Assembly (NCBI GenBank): GCA_015680685.1
Contig: MNCI01020850.1
Span: 419,790-483,789 of the forward strand
Reading direction: 5' to 3'
Length of the DNA stretch: 64,000 nucleotides
Origin: Gnetum montanum
Taxonomy: Eukaryota > Streptophyta > Gnetopsida > Gnetales > Gnetaceae
Shown here: in pieces, positions 1-9,469 of the stretch
Numbering within the stretch: position 1 is the stretch's first letter
How the letters are laid out: the number at the start of each line of letters is the position of its first letter
Made by a program: the position numbers and the translations under genes
The notes under the pieces: generated by a model
The model's input: only the letters and a program-made list of their open reading frames with translations
Databases searched by the model: none
Told to the model about the DNA's origin: nothing

Positions 1-540
1 AAGTCTTTGCATGGTGTGGTTCTCATGCATAAAAACACAAAACACAAAAAAGAAAAAAAAGTGAGAATTCAAAGCACACCCCTTAGACGAATAAACTTGG
101 GCTACAAGCACTAGTTATGGAACCAAAAGTGTTCCCTCTAACTAAGGTCCTTCTCGCTTCCCATTCCCTCCTTTGTTTCATCGGAATGATGGTGGCTCTT
201 GGAGGATGCATTCTTATTACTAAAGAGGATGGTTTGGCTAAATGCATTGATGCAAAGTCACTAGATGTGATTGGTTTGAGGCTGGAGTTGGAATGAGACT
301 TGCCAAGTTATATTAATCATAAAATCCACAAGGGGTTGTACACCACCTTGTTCTTGGGATTCCATTCCATTCTCTTCTCTCCATCCTTCTCTCCATTGTT
401 CACCTCATTGCCGGTTGTATCATTAGTGTATATATTTTGGTTGATGCATTATTTTCTTTTTGGTAAATTCTTATGATTAAGACTTTAACTCTTGTTCCAA
501 ATAACATTCCCGGAGCCTACGAACTCTTTGAATGTGGGTT

Positions 541-583
541 TGTCAGGGCATTAAGGGCATGAACCTACTTTGGGGAGGACCCA
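541..583 (+). other. Conserved noncoding block of family A (A0 copy)
   Basis: The core reads AAGGGCAT, a short variable stretch, then CCTACTTTGGGGAGGACCCA. The same block occurs in A1, A2, A3 and, in a weaker form, A4, always between gag and the 3' part of the element, in regions with no conserved frame. Its function is unknown; a packaging, splicing or structural RNA role is possible. Confidence 0.6.
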
Positions 584-755
584 CTAACATTTCTATTTGG
601 AGCATTAGTTAGATTCTTTCCCTTAACATTTTACAATTAATTTTATTTTGTTCATTTCCATCTTGACATCTATTTCATCGATGCCATAGTTATCCCTTTT
701 TATCTATCTTTCTTACTCCTTTTCTTTCTCCATTCTAATGCTACCAAAGGTTCGT

Positions 756-772
756 GATTAGTCATGGGGGTA
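756..772 (+). other. Internal polypurine-like tract (A0)
   Basis: ATTAGTCATGGGGGTAT, nearly the same as the true polypurine tract at 1325-1339 of the same element. Related copies sit inside A1, A2, A3 and A4. Confidence 0.5.
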
Positions 773-1324
773 TGGGGCCTGATTTCTTCGATTTTCTCCT
801 AGCCCCGAAATTTTTGATTTTCTTCCTAACCCCTACACCTTTGGTAGTCATTATTAAGATATCCCCAGATCCATATTAGCCATATCACAACCTAGCCAAT
901 GAACTTACACTGCAGCAAGGTATCAACTACATTGAAATTCATTTACCCTTGCTAATATAAGATTGTGTTGTGTGTGCAGATGGCAATCATGCAACAATGA
1001 ATGGCATCTGGAAGCAAACACTTGGAATGGAACAACGCTGGATGCAGCTATGCAAGGAGCAAGATCGATAAAGCACTTACGAATGGACAATGAAGGCGCA
1101 ATCTTGGCGTTGGCAGTAGCAACACTTCTTTCTCTCTTTTTCTCAGCTGCCAACAAAGGCCTGATGTCATTGTAATAAGGTGTTCACCCTTGTTGTCATG
1201 AACACCAGTTTTGTCAAGTCTTGTAATGATGATCCGTTCACATGTCATCCCATTAGTTTCATTCCCCTTAATAATTCCATACCTTCCCAATATTATTCTA
1301 AGGAACTCAAGGATGAGTTTTCAT

Positions 1325-1339
1325 TTAGTCATGGGGGTA
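1325..1339 (+). other. Polypurine tract of A0
   Basis: TTAGTCATGGGGGTA lies directly before the LTR start TGATGAG. It is the expected plus-strand primer site. A1, A2 and A3 have the same arrangement in reverse. Confidence 0.75.
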
Positions 1340-2339
1340 TGATGAGACACGATTCATATGAGCCGCGATATCGCGACCACTACAATATTGCATCCGCTGC
1401 AATATCGCGTACGCGATATCACGTCGTCCCCTATGATCTCGCATATGTGATATCGCGGTCCACCGCCAAATCTATAAATAAGAGGTGGCACTCCCCTTAT
1501 TTTCCATCCTAGGCTTAAAGTAGAAAAAATTTGGTAGAATCATCACTCCAAAGATAGAATATTTTCCATGTGCCCACAGTAGGAGTCCCCAAGTGAACAG
1601 ATCTTTATTCGAGCAACTTTATACTTGAACGCAAGTTGTGTATAGCAATAAAGACAAGCTTTGTGGATAAACCTTGTAGTGCATGGAATAGGATTTTATT
1701 ACATGTTATTTCCTACCTGTTATTTATTACCTACATTAGCGCGGCATGAGTACGACTTGATTACGAGCATTGAAGAATGTGTACGGCTAATCAAGGAATC
1801 AGTTACTCATCGTGATTAGGTCCTCTCACCCTCAACTCCTAGAATGCAAAATGAGTACGACTTGATTATGAGCATTTACGAATGTGTACGGCTAGTCAAG
1901 AAATCAGCTGCTCATTACGTTTAGGCTAGTTAAGTGCCTCAGTACGACCACTTCGAGCACGTGTGTTATGTGTGGTGATCCCAGTAACAATTAGCGTTTA
2001 GTAGCCATAGCTGTAGAGTTCAGGGTGTGTATGGTAAGTGGGAATGGATGCTGATGCTAGTTAATTTAGACTTAGTCTTTAGTTAGAGTTAGTTAGCTTT
2101 CTCAACCCTTCACCTCAATAGCATAGGAGAAAAACACATAAAAGACTATAAAAATCATATGCCTCGAACTTACTTAACCATACACTATGACAACTACAAG
2201 TAACTCTGGGAAGACAACAAATGATTAACCCCAAGTGTTCCATGGGGCGTGTAGGCATTTAGTCTGTGGAGTTCGACCGGATCGTGCGTGCTACACTCGT
2301 TTCATATGGTTGAGTGTAGAGGTACCTCGCCACTCATCA
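1340..2339 (+). repeat. 3' LTR of A0 (family A)
   Basis: The LTR begins TGATGAG and ends CCACTCATCA, so its ends form an extended inverted repeat. U3 holds an array of GATATCGC palindromes (about 1361-1457), followed by a TATA box (TATAAATA, 1473-1480). AATAAA at 1647-1652 may be the polyadenylation signal of R. The 3' part (GAGTTCGACCGGATC, GGTTGAGTGTAG, GGTACCTCGCCACTCATCA) is shared with all other family A LTRs in the window. At about 1000 bp it is longer than the other copies (about 740-850 bp), partly through a second copy of a 'gtacgacttgattacgagcat' type segment near 1750 and 1855. The target duplication cannot be tested because the other end is outside the window. Confidence 0.85.
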
Positions 2340-2987
2340 TCTAGGTTCAATTGTGTCATGAGCTTGCCGTGTGGACCTGCTAGGGCTAAAGGTGTGGAGA
2401 GATCATGATGGATTTTCATTTTCTGCTTAACCTGTCAAAATGAGATGAAAACCTGGTTAAGAGGCATTTTTTGGTAGCAATCATGTATAACAAAAACTTG
2501 CGAAGCAATGACGAAATGCATGATGTAGAGATTAAAATGTTTGCCAGTTTAAAGTCATGGTAGACTATTATGGCATGGAGATGAAAAGCTGCTAAGATAG
2601 CAAATGTGAAACTGTTGATGCAAAAATGTGGTGCTACTAGTTTAGCATCATTGCGGACTGCGAATGTGTAGCAGATTGAAACATGCTAGTTTAAGGTCTT
2701 TTCAGACCGCGAAAGTTGCAACTATGCTAGGGTTTGCTAGTTTAAGGTCTTTTCGAACTAGTAAAAGTGCAACTATGCTACGATTTTTGGTTTAAGGTAT
2801 TTTTAGACCAGGAAAATCAAAAATATATTTTTTCATTTTTCAAGAAAGCAAGCCATTAACTTGAAGCGTGTCAAGGTTTTAATGCTAACAGTGCTACGAT
2901 GTCGTGGCGAGCATGCTACACTGTACGGTGCACTCCACATTAAATGGAGAGAGAGAGTGACAAGTTTTCCTTTTCACCATTATAGCC
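2340..2987 (+). promoter_or_regulatory. Repeat-rich upstream region of the antisense gene
   Basis: No ORF is seen. From about 2625 to 2820 a unit of roughly 50-60 bp recurs three or four times, each with 'gctagtttaaggtcttttc' or a close variant followed by 'gaaagttgcaactatgcta'. It lies directly upstream of the TATA box at 2988-2994, the place where family A and C LTRs also carry repeated palindromic motifs. This is probably the U3-like promoter region of the gene starting at 3150, or part of a terminal region of element C. The assignment is inferred from position. Confidence 0.45.
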
Positions 2988-2994
2988 ATAAATA
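2988..2994 (+). promoter_or_regulatory. TATA box of the antisense gene in element C
   Basis: ATAAATA inside CCATAAATAGGG, about 156 bases upstream of the ATG at 3150. The expected transcription start is near 3020-3030, giving a leader of about 120-130 bases. The G-rich flank after the TATA box is typical of plant promoters. Confidence 0.55.
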
Positions 2995-4702
2995 GGGATT
3001 AAACCCTCGTAAGCTTGCCATTCTCACTGTAAGAGCGCAGAGCCCATATTCAAAGCGCAAGGCGATTTCGGAGTGCAGAGTGATTTTGCTAGCAGTGAGC
3101 AAGGCGATTTTCTACACAGCAACAATTAAAAAAATCTGCAAGTGAGACGATGGCTCCGAAGAAGGGATGCATGAACTTGGCACTTGTAAAGGTCAAGAAG
3201 GTGAAGCAAACCCTAGGGACGTGACACAAGCATGCATCGTAGTGCAAAAGGACATGCCATTGACTCGGTAGGCATACCATGCTTCCTCTATTTTTTTCTT
3301 CTGTTGTTCTCCGCTTTCATTTTTTATCCTAGTCTTAGTAGTTTGCATTTTCTATCGTCGCATTATTTTGGTCTTTGCATTGCCACTATTGCGATTTTGG
3401 CCATGACGGATGCATGAGCATTACACCATTGTTGTATGCAAGGTTTCTTAAACTATTGCCACCGCGATTATCATAACTACGGGGGTTTAGGTAGTTTAAG
3501 TTACTTGATCTTCGAATGGCATGACATAGGACCCTCGGGAGGGCCAGGCCATGCATGATGTGAGAGAGTGACACGTGTTCTGTCAAGGCGTATTGTTTAT
3601 CACCCTGTTAGGGTTAATTGTTCTGTTGCTACGCTAGGCTACTTCTTTTGCTACGCTACCACTTTCACATTCTCGCTACACTACATGCAAAAGGAAGGTC
3701 ATGCTATGTTATGTGCATGGACTATTAAGTATTGCTATGTTGCGTGTGCATTACACTTAGATAGGATGCTAACACTTGATGGTTGTGTTGTGCAGGATGG
3801 GGCTAAGGCCAATCCTAATTTTTTTGGAGATTAGAGGGGTCTTGTGTCATGTGAGCAAACCTGTGGCCAATGCTCCTCCTCCCCAGATATGTATGGGAGA
3901 GCGAGACGTCTGGTTCAGGAAAGGGACACAAGAGTTCTTGCAGTTCCTCCTCGACCACTTTAGCGTGATCTTTTGGTTATCCCTAAAGGAGGAGGAGGCA
4001 GCCGACATAATAGAAGCCATATTGCCTGGGGCAACTCAGGGCATTCTGAGGTTTTTGACCGACAGGGCAATCATGAGCATGTAGGGAGAAGGATCCAGTC
4101 AACGCCCAACTGGGTTAAGGTGTTTGGCTTGGATCTGGGAGATGCCTAAGTACAGCTGCTACCACCATTTCAACACACGATTCCTTGCACCTTTTATGAC
4201 GATGTGCTTCTAGAACCCACAGGGAACTGTCTACTATGCTGGCGGGTAAGTTTTGCAACCTTGCTCCATTGTGTTTGTGTGATGTTGGCCATATCGGCCA
4301 AATGCTAACAATATGCATTTGTGACCAGGTTCTTCATCAACAAGGATAGGGTTCATGACTGACCGGGTCTACTGGCTACATCACAGATAGCCCTACAGGA
4401 GTTCTCTTCTACTGAGAACCTGTGGGCGGGTGTGATCGATCAATGCGGGAGTGAATACCACACTTACCCAAGCCTATATCACATCCTCTACGATTAGTGC
4501 AAGGGGTAGGGTTAGCTGGATGAGGAGTGGGTAGAACCCTTTAAACTGGTCATGGTTGAACAAGCTCTAGTTGAACTTCTGCAGTTCCCGTTACCGTATA
4601 GGCCCAGTAGGCCAGACAGTAAGCATCGCATGCTCCAGTGTTTTCACAATCTTTATATTTCCTGCATTTTCATGCTAATCATGTTTGTGGAAACTTTCAC
4701 AG

Positions 4703-5755
4703 GGGCGAAGAAGGCCCAAGAGCTAATGATGATAACCGCCGAGACATAGGGGGCAAACATCTACTTCAAATATGACAAAGTAGAACTGATCCAACGCTAG
4801 ATAAACTGTGTGACTTCAGACTCCTTGGTCCAGAACATCCAAGAGGCTGGACTCATGGATCTATTAATGGCCCTGAATCTGAACATTCCTGCCATTGAGA
4901 TGCTCTCCCTAGTCAACTCCTTTTCTAAAAAGGCAAGCCACTTCCGCAAGCACATACGGGGCATGCGGGTGGTCATTGAAATCAATGACCAGCTGTTCAT
5001 GGACCTATTCGGTGTTCCTACTGACAGCATCCTCATATGGTCCAAGGGCAAGAAGGAGTTGACCCTTTAAAAGAAGGATATTTAGAAGTGGTTGGGGATT
5101 GCTAAAGAGTGAAAAGGGATCCCCATGGAGAAGCTCAAAGATGGGCCCGCCAAAGAGATCTACCCTATCTTCCATGCTTGCGCGTTCCCCCAGCTGCTTA
5201 CCCAAGGGAAGGTCTTGGGGCTTGAGTAGGCCTGGATAATGCAGGAGGTCATGGAAGAAGGGGCCCATTACAACTAGGCTAGCTTTCTATGTAAAGGCTT
5301 GCAAGCTAAACTTTTGGAACTCCACCAGAAATCGAAGTCCCACTCCAACATACATTATGCCTTCTACATAGGCTGTCTAAAGCGCTTCACGAGGTTTCTA
5401 GTGGTTTGCGAGAATGAACTTTGGGTCATGCGAAACTGCAACTAGATTTTCAGATAATGGATTCACCAGATCCTCTAGACCACACAGGCCCAAGATCTCC
5501 CAGAAATAATTGGAGAGTCGCTGTCTGTAACGACTAAGGATCGGGCGGCTCACAATGTTCATGGCCAAGATAGCATAGGAGAGACACCCCCTGCTGTAGC
5601 CCGTAGCATGTTGCGGGGGGAATGTCTCATAGCCAAGACGGTTCCCAAGGCGTTGTGGCGAAACAGGCCTCCCCTAGCTAAGGAAACCCTTTGCATGGAA
5701 GAAGATGAGGGGTGAAGACTGTGACTTAAGCTGCAGAGGATGTAACCCCCCATTG
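4703..5755 (+). pseudogene. Exon 4 of the antisense gene: globular domain
   Basis: This is the largest exon, read in one frame for about 350 codons. The part at 4810-5070 is fully open and contains NCVTSDSLVQNIQEAGLMD, then FRKHIRGMRVVIEINDQLF and LFGVPTDS. That order (helical segment, basic turn, 'F...LFG.P') recalls the N-terminal region of plant transposon-associated proteins, where a conserved 'LFGLP' type motif follows a beta segment. The second half (IYPIFHACAFPQLLTQGK; YAFYIGCLKRFTRFLVV) fits a helical continuation of the same domain. Stops between these open parts are all one transition away from Gln, Trp or Arg codons. The fold assignment is inferred from motif resemblance only. Confidence 0.5.
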
Positions 5756-6516
5756 GTAAATGCTCTTGTCTAATGCTTACTTTGTTATTGTTTGCTACGC
5801 TAGGCGGTGTAGTGTAGCATAGCACTTGCTTTAAGTTAACTTGTTTTGGACTAATGCAAACATGTTTTTTTACTGGAAGATGAAGAAGAAGAAGAAGAAG
5901 GTGATGAAGAAGTGTCGGCCCCTAAGGTGGGGGCGACAAATAAAGACATGAAGGTCCCAGTCTTAGAGAAAAGGGTACCAGTCAAGAATAAAGGAGCTCC
6001 TATCGCTAAGGTAGGGGCTCTTGTCATTAGGGAGCATCTTCCTACCAATGAAGAGGAACCTCCCTTGAATAAAAAAGATGTTGGTCTCCTAAAAGGAAAG
6101 GCACTAGTGCATAAGGAAGGAGCTCATGTAGACTCGGCAGGGCCTTCTGCCAAGGGTACCGCCATCATCTTGCATCAACAAGAAGAGAGACCGCAATCGG
6201 ACGTTGGTGAGTTTGGCAATATGTCTGCCTCGTCATAGTCCATTTTGGCCATTGCTGATATGTTTAGTCATGTAATAAGTGCTACTTTTGATGTTGTAGG
6301 ACCCTCTCCGACTTGTGCGGAATCATGGGTTGAGGCCCCTGACAGCTTACATTCGTGTAGGGAATCGTTGACGACATGATCAAATGCCTTCAGCAAGCAG
6401 ACCCTAACGCAGGTAAGTAGTAGTGTTAGGTGCTCTTATGTTGTTATGCTAGAATTTTTTTTGAGTTTGATAATCTTGCTATGCTAACGCGATTACTACG
6501 CTTTGTGTCACGGTAG

Positions 6517-7322
6517 CCTCTTGGCTTAAATGGGACCCGGAACAACCTATGAAATTTGGTACTGTGCCTACATTTCCACTTGACATGACCGAGGTGTCTC
6601 GTTATGCGTACAATGAGGCTTGCAAGTGCGTTTTGCACTTGGAACACTCCTTGTGGAAGTATAAGCACGTCAACAAGGACATGTGGAAATGGGTCCAAAG
6701 AGCTGAGCAAAGAGAGGCCAACCTAGTCGCTGAGGTGGAGGATCTCAAGTTGAGGAACGAGTTCCTCCTAGACCATGACATCAATAATGGGGACTAGTGT
6801 ACAGCTGTGATAGACTATGCTAGGTTTTGGACAGTTGCACATTAGAACATCAAAGCCACTCGCGAGATAATCGAGCAACAGATGCAAATGGACTTGCTAG
6901 CCCAGAAGTGTCAAGACCTAAAAGCCTTCAGCGCCAAGGTTTTCAAATGGGGGTAGTCCCAGAGAAACCATAAACACATGTATAAATAGGAAAATGCCAC
7001 CCATTGCAAACTGTATAAGGACACCGCTGTGGAGGTGTTTACGTATGAAGCATTTGTAAATGCCATCGATGCTTCTGAGGCCTATGCCAAGTTCAAAGAG
7101 CAAGTAAAGGTTACAAAATCTCCTGACCTGAAAGTGGACCTTCCCATAGGATAGACTGCAACCATCTCCTTTTCCCTAGGACCACCAAGATGGACAACCG
7201 CTAAAAGGGAGAGAGCTTCTACAGACACTGAACCTAACAACAACCGTTGGATGGACATCATGGCAGAGGAGGTCTGGTGTCGCCTCAGGCTTGATTTAGA
7301 CTGGATACCCTTTGAGACGGAC
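6517..7322 (+). pseudogene. Exon 7 of the antisense gene: coiled coil
   Basis: The exon follows the acceptor CGGTAG and stays in one frame for about 268 codons with five stops, all TAG. Its first third (EHSLWKYKHVNKDMWKWVQR, then AEVEDLKLRNEFLLDHD) is rich in Leu, Glu and Lys with heptad-like spacing. Later parts (REIIEQQMQMDLLAQKCQDL; EAYAKFKEQVKV) look the same. This suggests a long dimerising coiled coil. The second ORF of family A elements has a comparable C-terminal coiled coil, which supports a common type of protein. Confidence 0.5.
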
Positions 7323-7557
7323 GTAGGCCCTTCTCATGTTAGTTGTTTTATTATGTTAATGATTATGCTCTATTGTAGTTTGCATTTGTTGCCCTAGTTG
7401 ACCACTTCACTCCTATGATGCAAGCTCCAGAAGAGGGTGCAGGGCCCGTAAAGGGAGGGAATGAAGAACCGGTAGAGGATGACATAGGGGAAGGCGATGC
7501 AAAAGGCAGCGATGTAGAAACGAAAGGCGAAGATGATGCGAATAGAGATAACCCATG

Positions 7558-8399
7558 ATAGAATGGGAATTTATTTTTTTTGAAAATTTTGAACTTTTGG
7601 AACAAATTTTGCAAACATTATTTAAAAGAAAACAGTTTTGAATACAGCAAAGAGGAACAGAAATTGATTTTGTGTTAACTTGTGCATTGCATATGTGCAT
7701 TTTGTATAAAATGTTCATGCTTTCATGAGCTAGTTTTAGGCCATTTTGGGCCATTGCTAGTTTTAGGCCATTTTGGGCCTTTGCGTAACATGCCAAATAG
7801 ATGATATGTTAACAACTTGAATAATGACTAATACGTAACTTATGCTATTTTTAGACCGTTTCGGGCCATTACTAGTTTTAGGCCGTTTTCAGCCATTGCG
7901 TAGCATAGTTTTAGGTCATTTTGGGCCATAACGTAGCATAGTTTTAGGCTATTTTAGGCCATAGCGTAGCATAGTTTTAGGTCAATTCAGGCCATAGTGT
8001 AGCATGCCAAAAGGATGGCATGTTAACAAAGAAAAAAGTGATAAATGTACCAGGGATGGTAGCTGGGCAAGAAGTAGTGGGGTTGCTATGCTATGCGTAG
8101 CTACCTCTTGACCTGTCGTGGATTGATCGAAATGTAATGCCGAGGCATTTCACCAAGGCCCTCGTTCATGTCGTTGTCCCCTGCTTAGAAGGGCAACTCA
8201 ACCCATACGCTTTCATTTTGGTAACCGGCTTGCTGGGCCGATTCTCCCATTGGATGGTTAATGTGTGCGTAAGCAGGCGCTCCATTCTCAGAGGTTACGA
8301 CCTCCAAGCCTGGCTCCATGTCTATGTTACTGATAGCTTATGTTGCTACTTCGTCACCACGGATCACCACCTCGCTACCTACATATGGTAGATGGATTT
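7558..8399 (+). repeat. Spacer with repeated 'gttttaggccattttgggcc' units
   Basis: From about 7728 to 8000 a unit of about 40-45 bases recurs at least six times: GTTTTAGGCCATTTTGGGCC followed by ATTGCGTAGCAT or similar. It separates the end of the antisense gene from the protease remnant on the other strand, so both transcripts would converge here. 8137-8391 is open on the plus strand but is antisense to decayed protease-downstream sequence and is not taken as a gene. Confidence 0.6.
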
Positions 8400-8511
8400 C
8401 CTAGTGTATAGGTGAGGAGACAACCCTAAGTTAAGCTAACCATGATCTTCTCAAGATCAGGTTAAACTTGGGCATTTCCTCAACCACGATGAACGTTGCG
8501 TTTGTGGGGAA

Positions 8512-8724
8512 CTAGTCCCCTGCTACGAAGTCTATGTGAACTGTGCCTTTCACTAGGACACGTGCCCCATTGAACGACCTTAGACACGACGTCACTGTGG
8601 GTTTGATCTGGTTGACCAAGCCCAACTTCTCCACAGTAAGGAAGGGGATGACGTTCGCCGCCCCATCATCAATGTGTACCCTTTGGATCCGGTGTTGGCC
8701 AACCTGAAGGGGCACTGTTGTCAC
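8512..8724 (-). pseudogene. Retropepsin-like protease of element C
   Basis: An open stretch of about 70 codons contains VHIDDGAANVIPFLTVEKLG, followed by a Phe-Asn-Gly-Ala stretch and VKGTVHIDFVAGD. The D-x-G-x-x-x-N-(V/I) pattern with the later hydrophobic strand and G-D matches the aspartic protease of Ty3 Tat-type elements, where the active-site motif is usually D-[GST]-G; here it is D-D-G. It lies downstream of gag on the same (minus) strand. No reverse transcriptase or integrase follows within C. The sequence to the left is the repeat spacer and then the antisense gene, so this copy at least cannot make a full Pol. Confidence 0.6.
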
Positions 8725-9469
8725 CTAACCCCTTTCGGGATCTTCCCTAATGGTATCATCGTCGAAATTCAATTGGGATGGCTCAGGCTCTACAGGTGCA
8801 GAGGGAAGCATAACCGAGTGGATCACTTCCTCTTCTGCTGGCATGTCTTTGTTGACCTAAATTGCTATCAACATGTGGATCAGAGCCTCGTGGTGGGGAA
8901 CAGACATCATGATTAGGTCATACAAGCTTAGTGTAGTGTTTTTCTATTTTAGGCCTTCCTTGATCTTAGTGAGGGCATCCAGAAGGTCTTGGCCACCCCC
9001 CTGTTTGGCACTTTCCTCTTCTTCGACTCGTCCTAGAAGATGAATTTCCCGAGGAGGGGCAGCTTCGGACCTAGGTTTAGGCCTGTTTTTGGTAGGGTGG
9101 CATAGACTGTGTGGTTATAGCAATGTTCATCTTTGGTGATGAGGGTGCAAATGCGGGGGGCGCGGACATAGGCTTGGAAGTACCAGGGACGATACTTCCT
9201 CTTGACATCTCGCTTGCGAAACGCACTTCCTGTTTTTTGGGACGAGAAGGTTATTCAGCTATTTTATGCGGGGTGAGGGCTATTAAAGGAACTAGCCCAT
9301 TGATGACAAATAGAGCTAACGACATTAATGGGTGAAGTGGCACGGTTTTGCTAATAGGTGATGCGGAGATGGATACCCATGGAGGGCCTCTCAGAATGAA
9401 CAACTATTGCAAGTTTGGATTAGCCATTCGTGATGCTGGTGCACTACGTTGAGGCACATGGACCACGAA

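Larger units (their letters stand above)
1..1339 (+). mobile_element. A0: internal 3' part of a family A retroelement
   Basis: This is internal sequence of a plus-strand family A element whose 5' half lies outside the window. It was recognised by hand alignment with the reverse complement of A3: the stretch from about 300 to 410 (a block about 'aaatccacaaggg' followed by a CT-rich run) matches A3 around 45700-45780. The conserved post-gag block lies at about 541-583 and a polypurine-like tract at 756-772. I see no ORF of useful length. Short frames at 963-1175 and 1180-1512 run into the LTR and look fortuitous. This copy seems to belong to the subgroup lacking the second ORF, like A3. Boundaries are sure on the right (the LTR) and open on the left. 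Confidence 0.7.
3150..7557 (+). pseudogene. Multi-exon antisense gene carried by retroelement C (decayed)
   Basis: I do not recognise the exact family. It resembles the additional ORFs of plant Ty3 elements with a 'putative plant transposon protein'-like domain. The ATG at 3150 opens with MAPKKG. Proposed introns: about 3267-3795, 4246-4328, 4619-4702, 5756-5879, about 6207-6299, 6413-6516 and about 7323-7378. All are GT-AG; most are 83-124 bases, the first is long and the last is doubtfully short. Across the introns at 4246, 4619, 5756 and 6413 the frame continues without a shift, which is strong evidence that they are real. Layout: basic N-terminus; globular region rich in hydrophobic segments (exons 2-4, including FMDLFGVPTDS near 5000); acidic Glu run plus Lys/Pro linker (5880-6206); predicted coiled coil (6517-7170); acidic C-terminus ending at a TGA at 7555. 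About 24 in-frame stops interrupt it, about 17 of them TAG, with almost no frameshifts. The exon 5/6 junction may be off by one base. It runs opposite to gag-protease of C. A host gene fragment is less likely given the element context. Confidence 0.6.

Noticed and set aside
8137-8391. 84-codon plus-strand frame
   Set aside because: Antisense to decayed sequence downstream of the C protease; no motif and no promoter.
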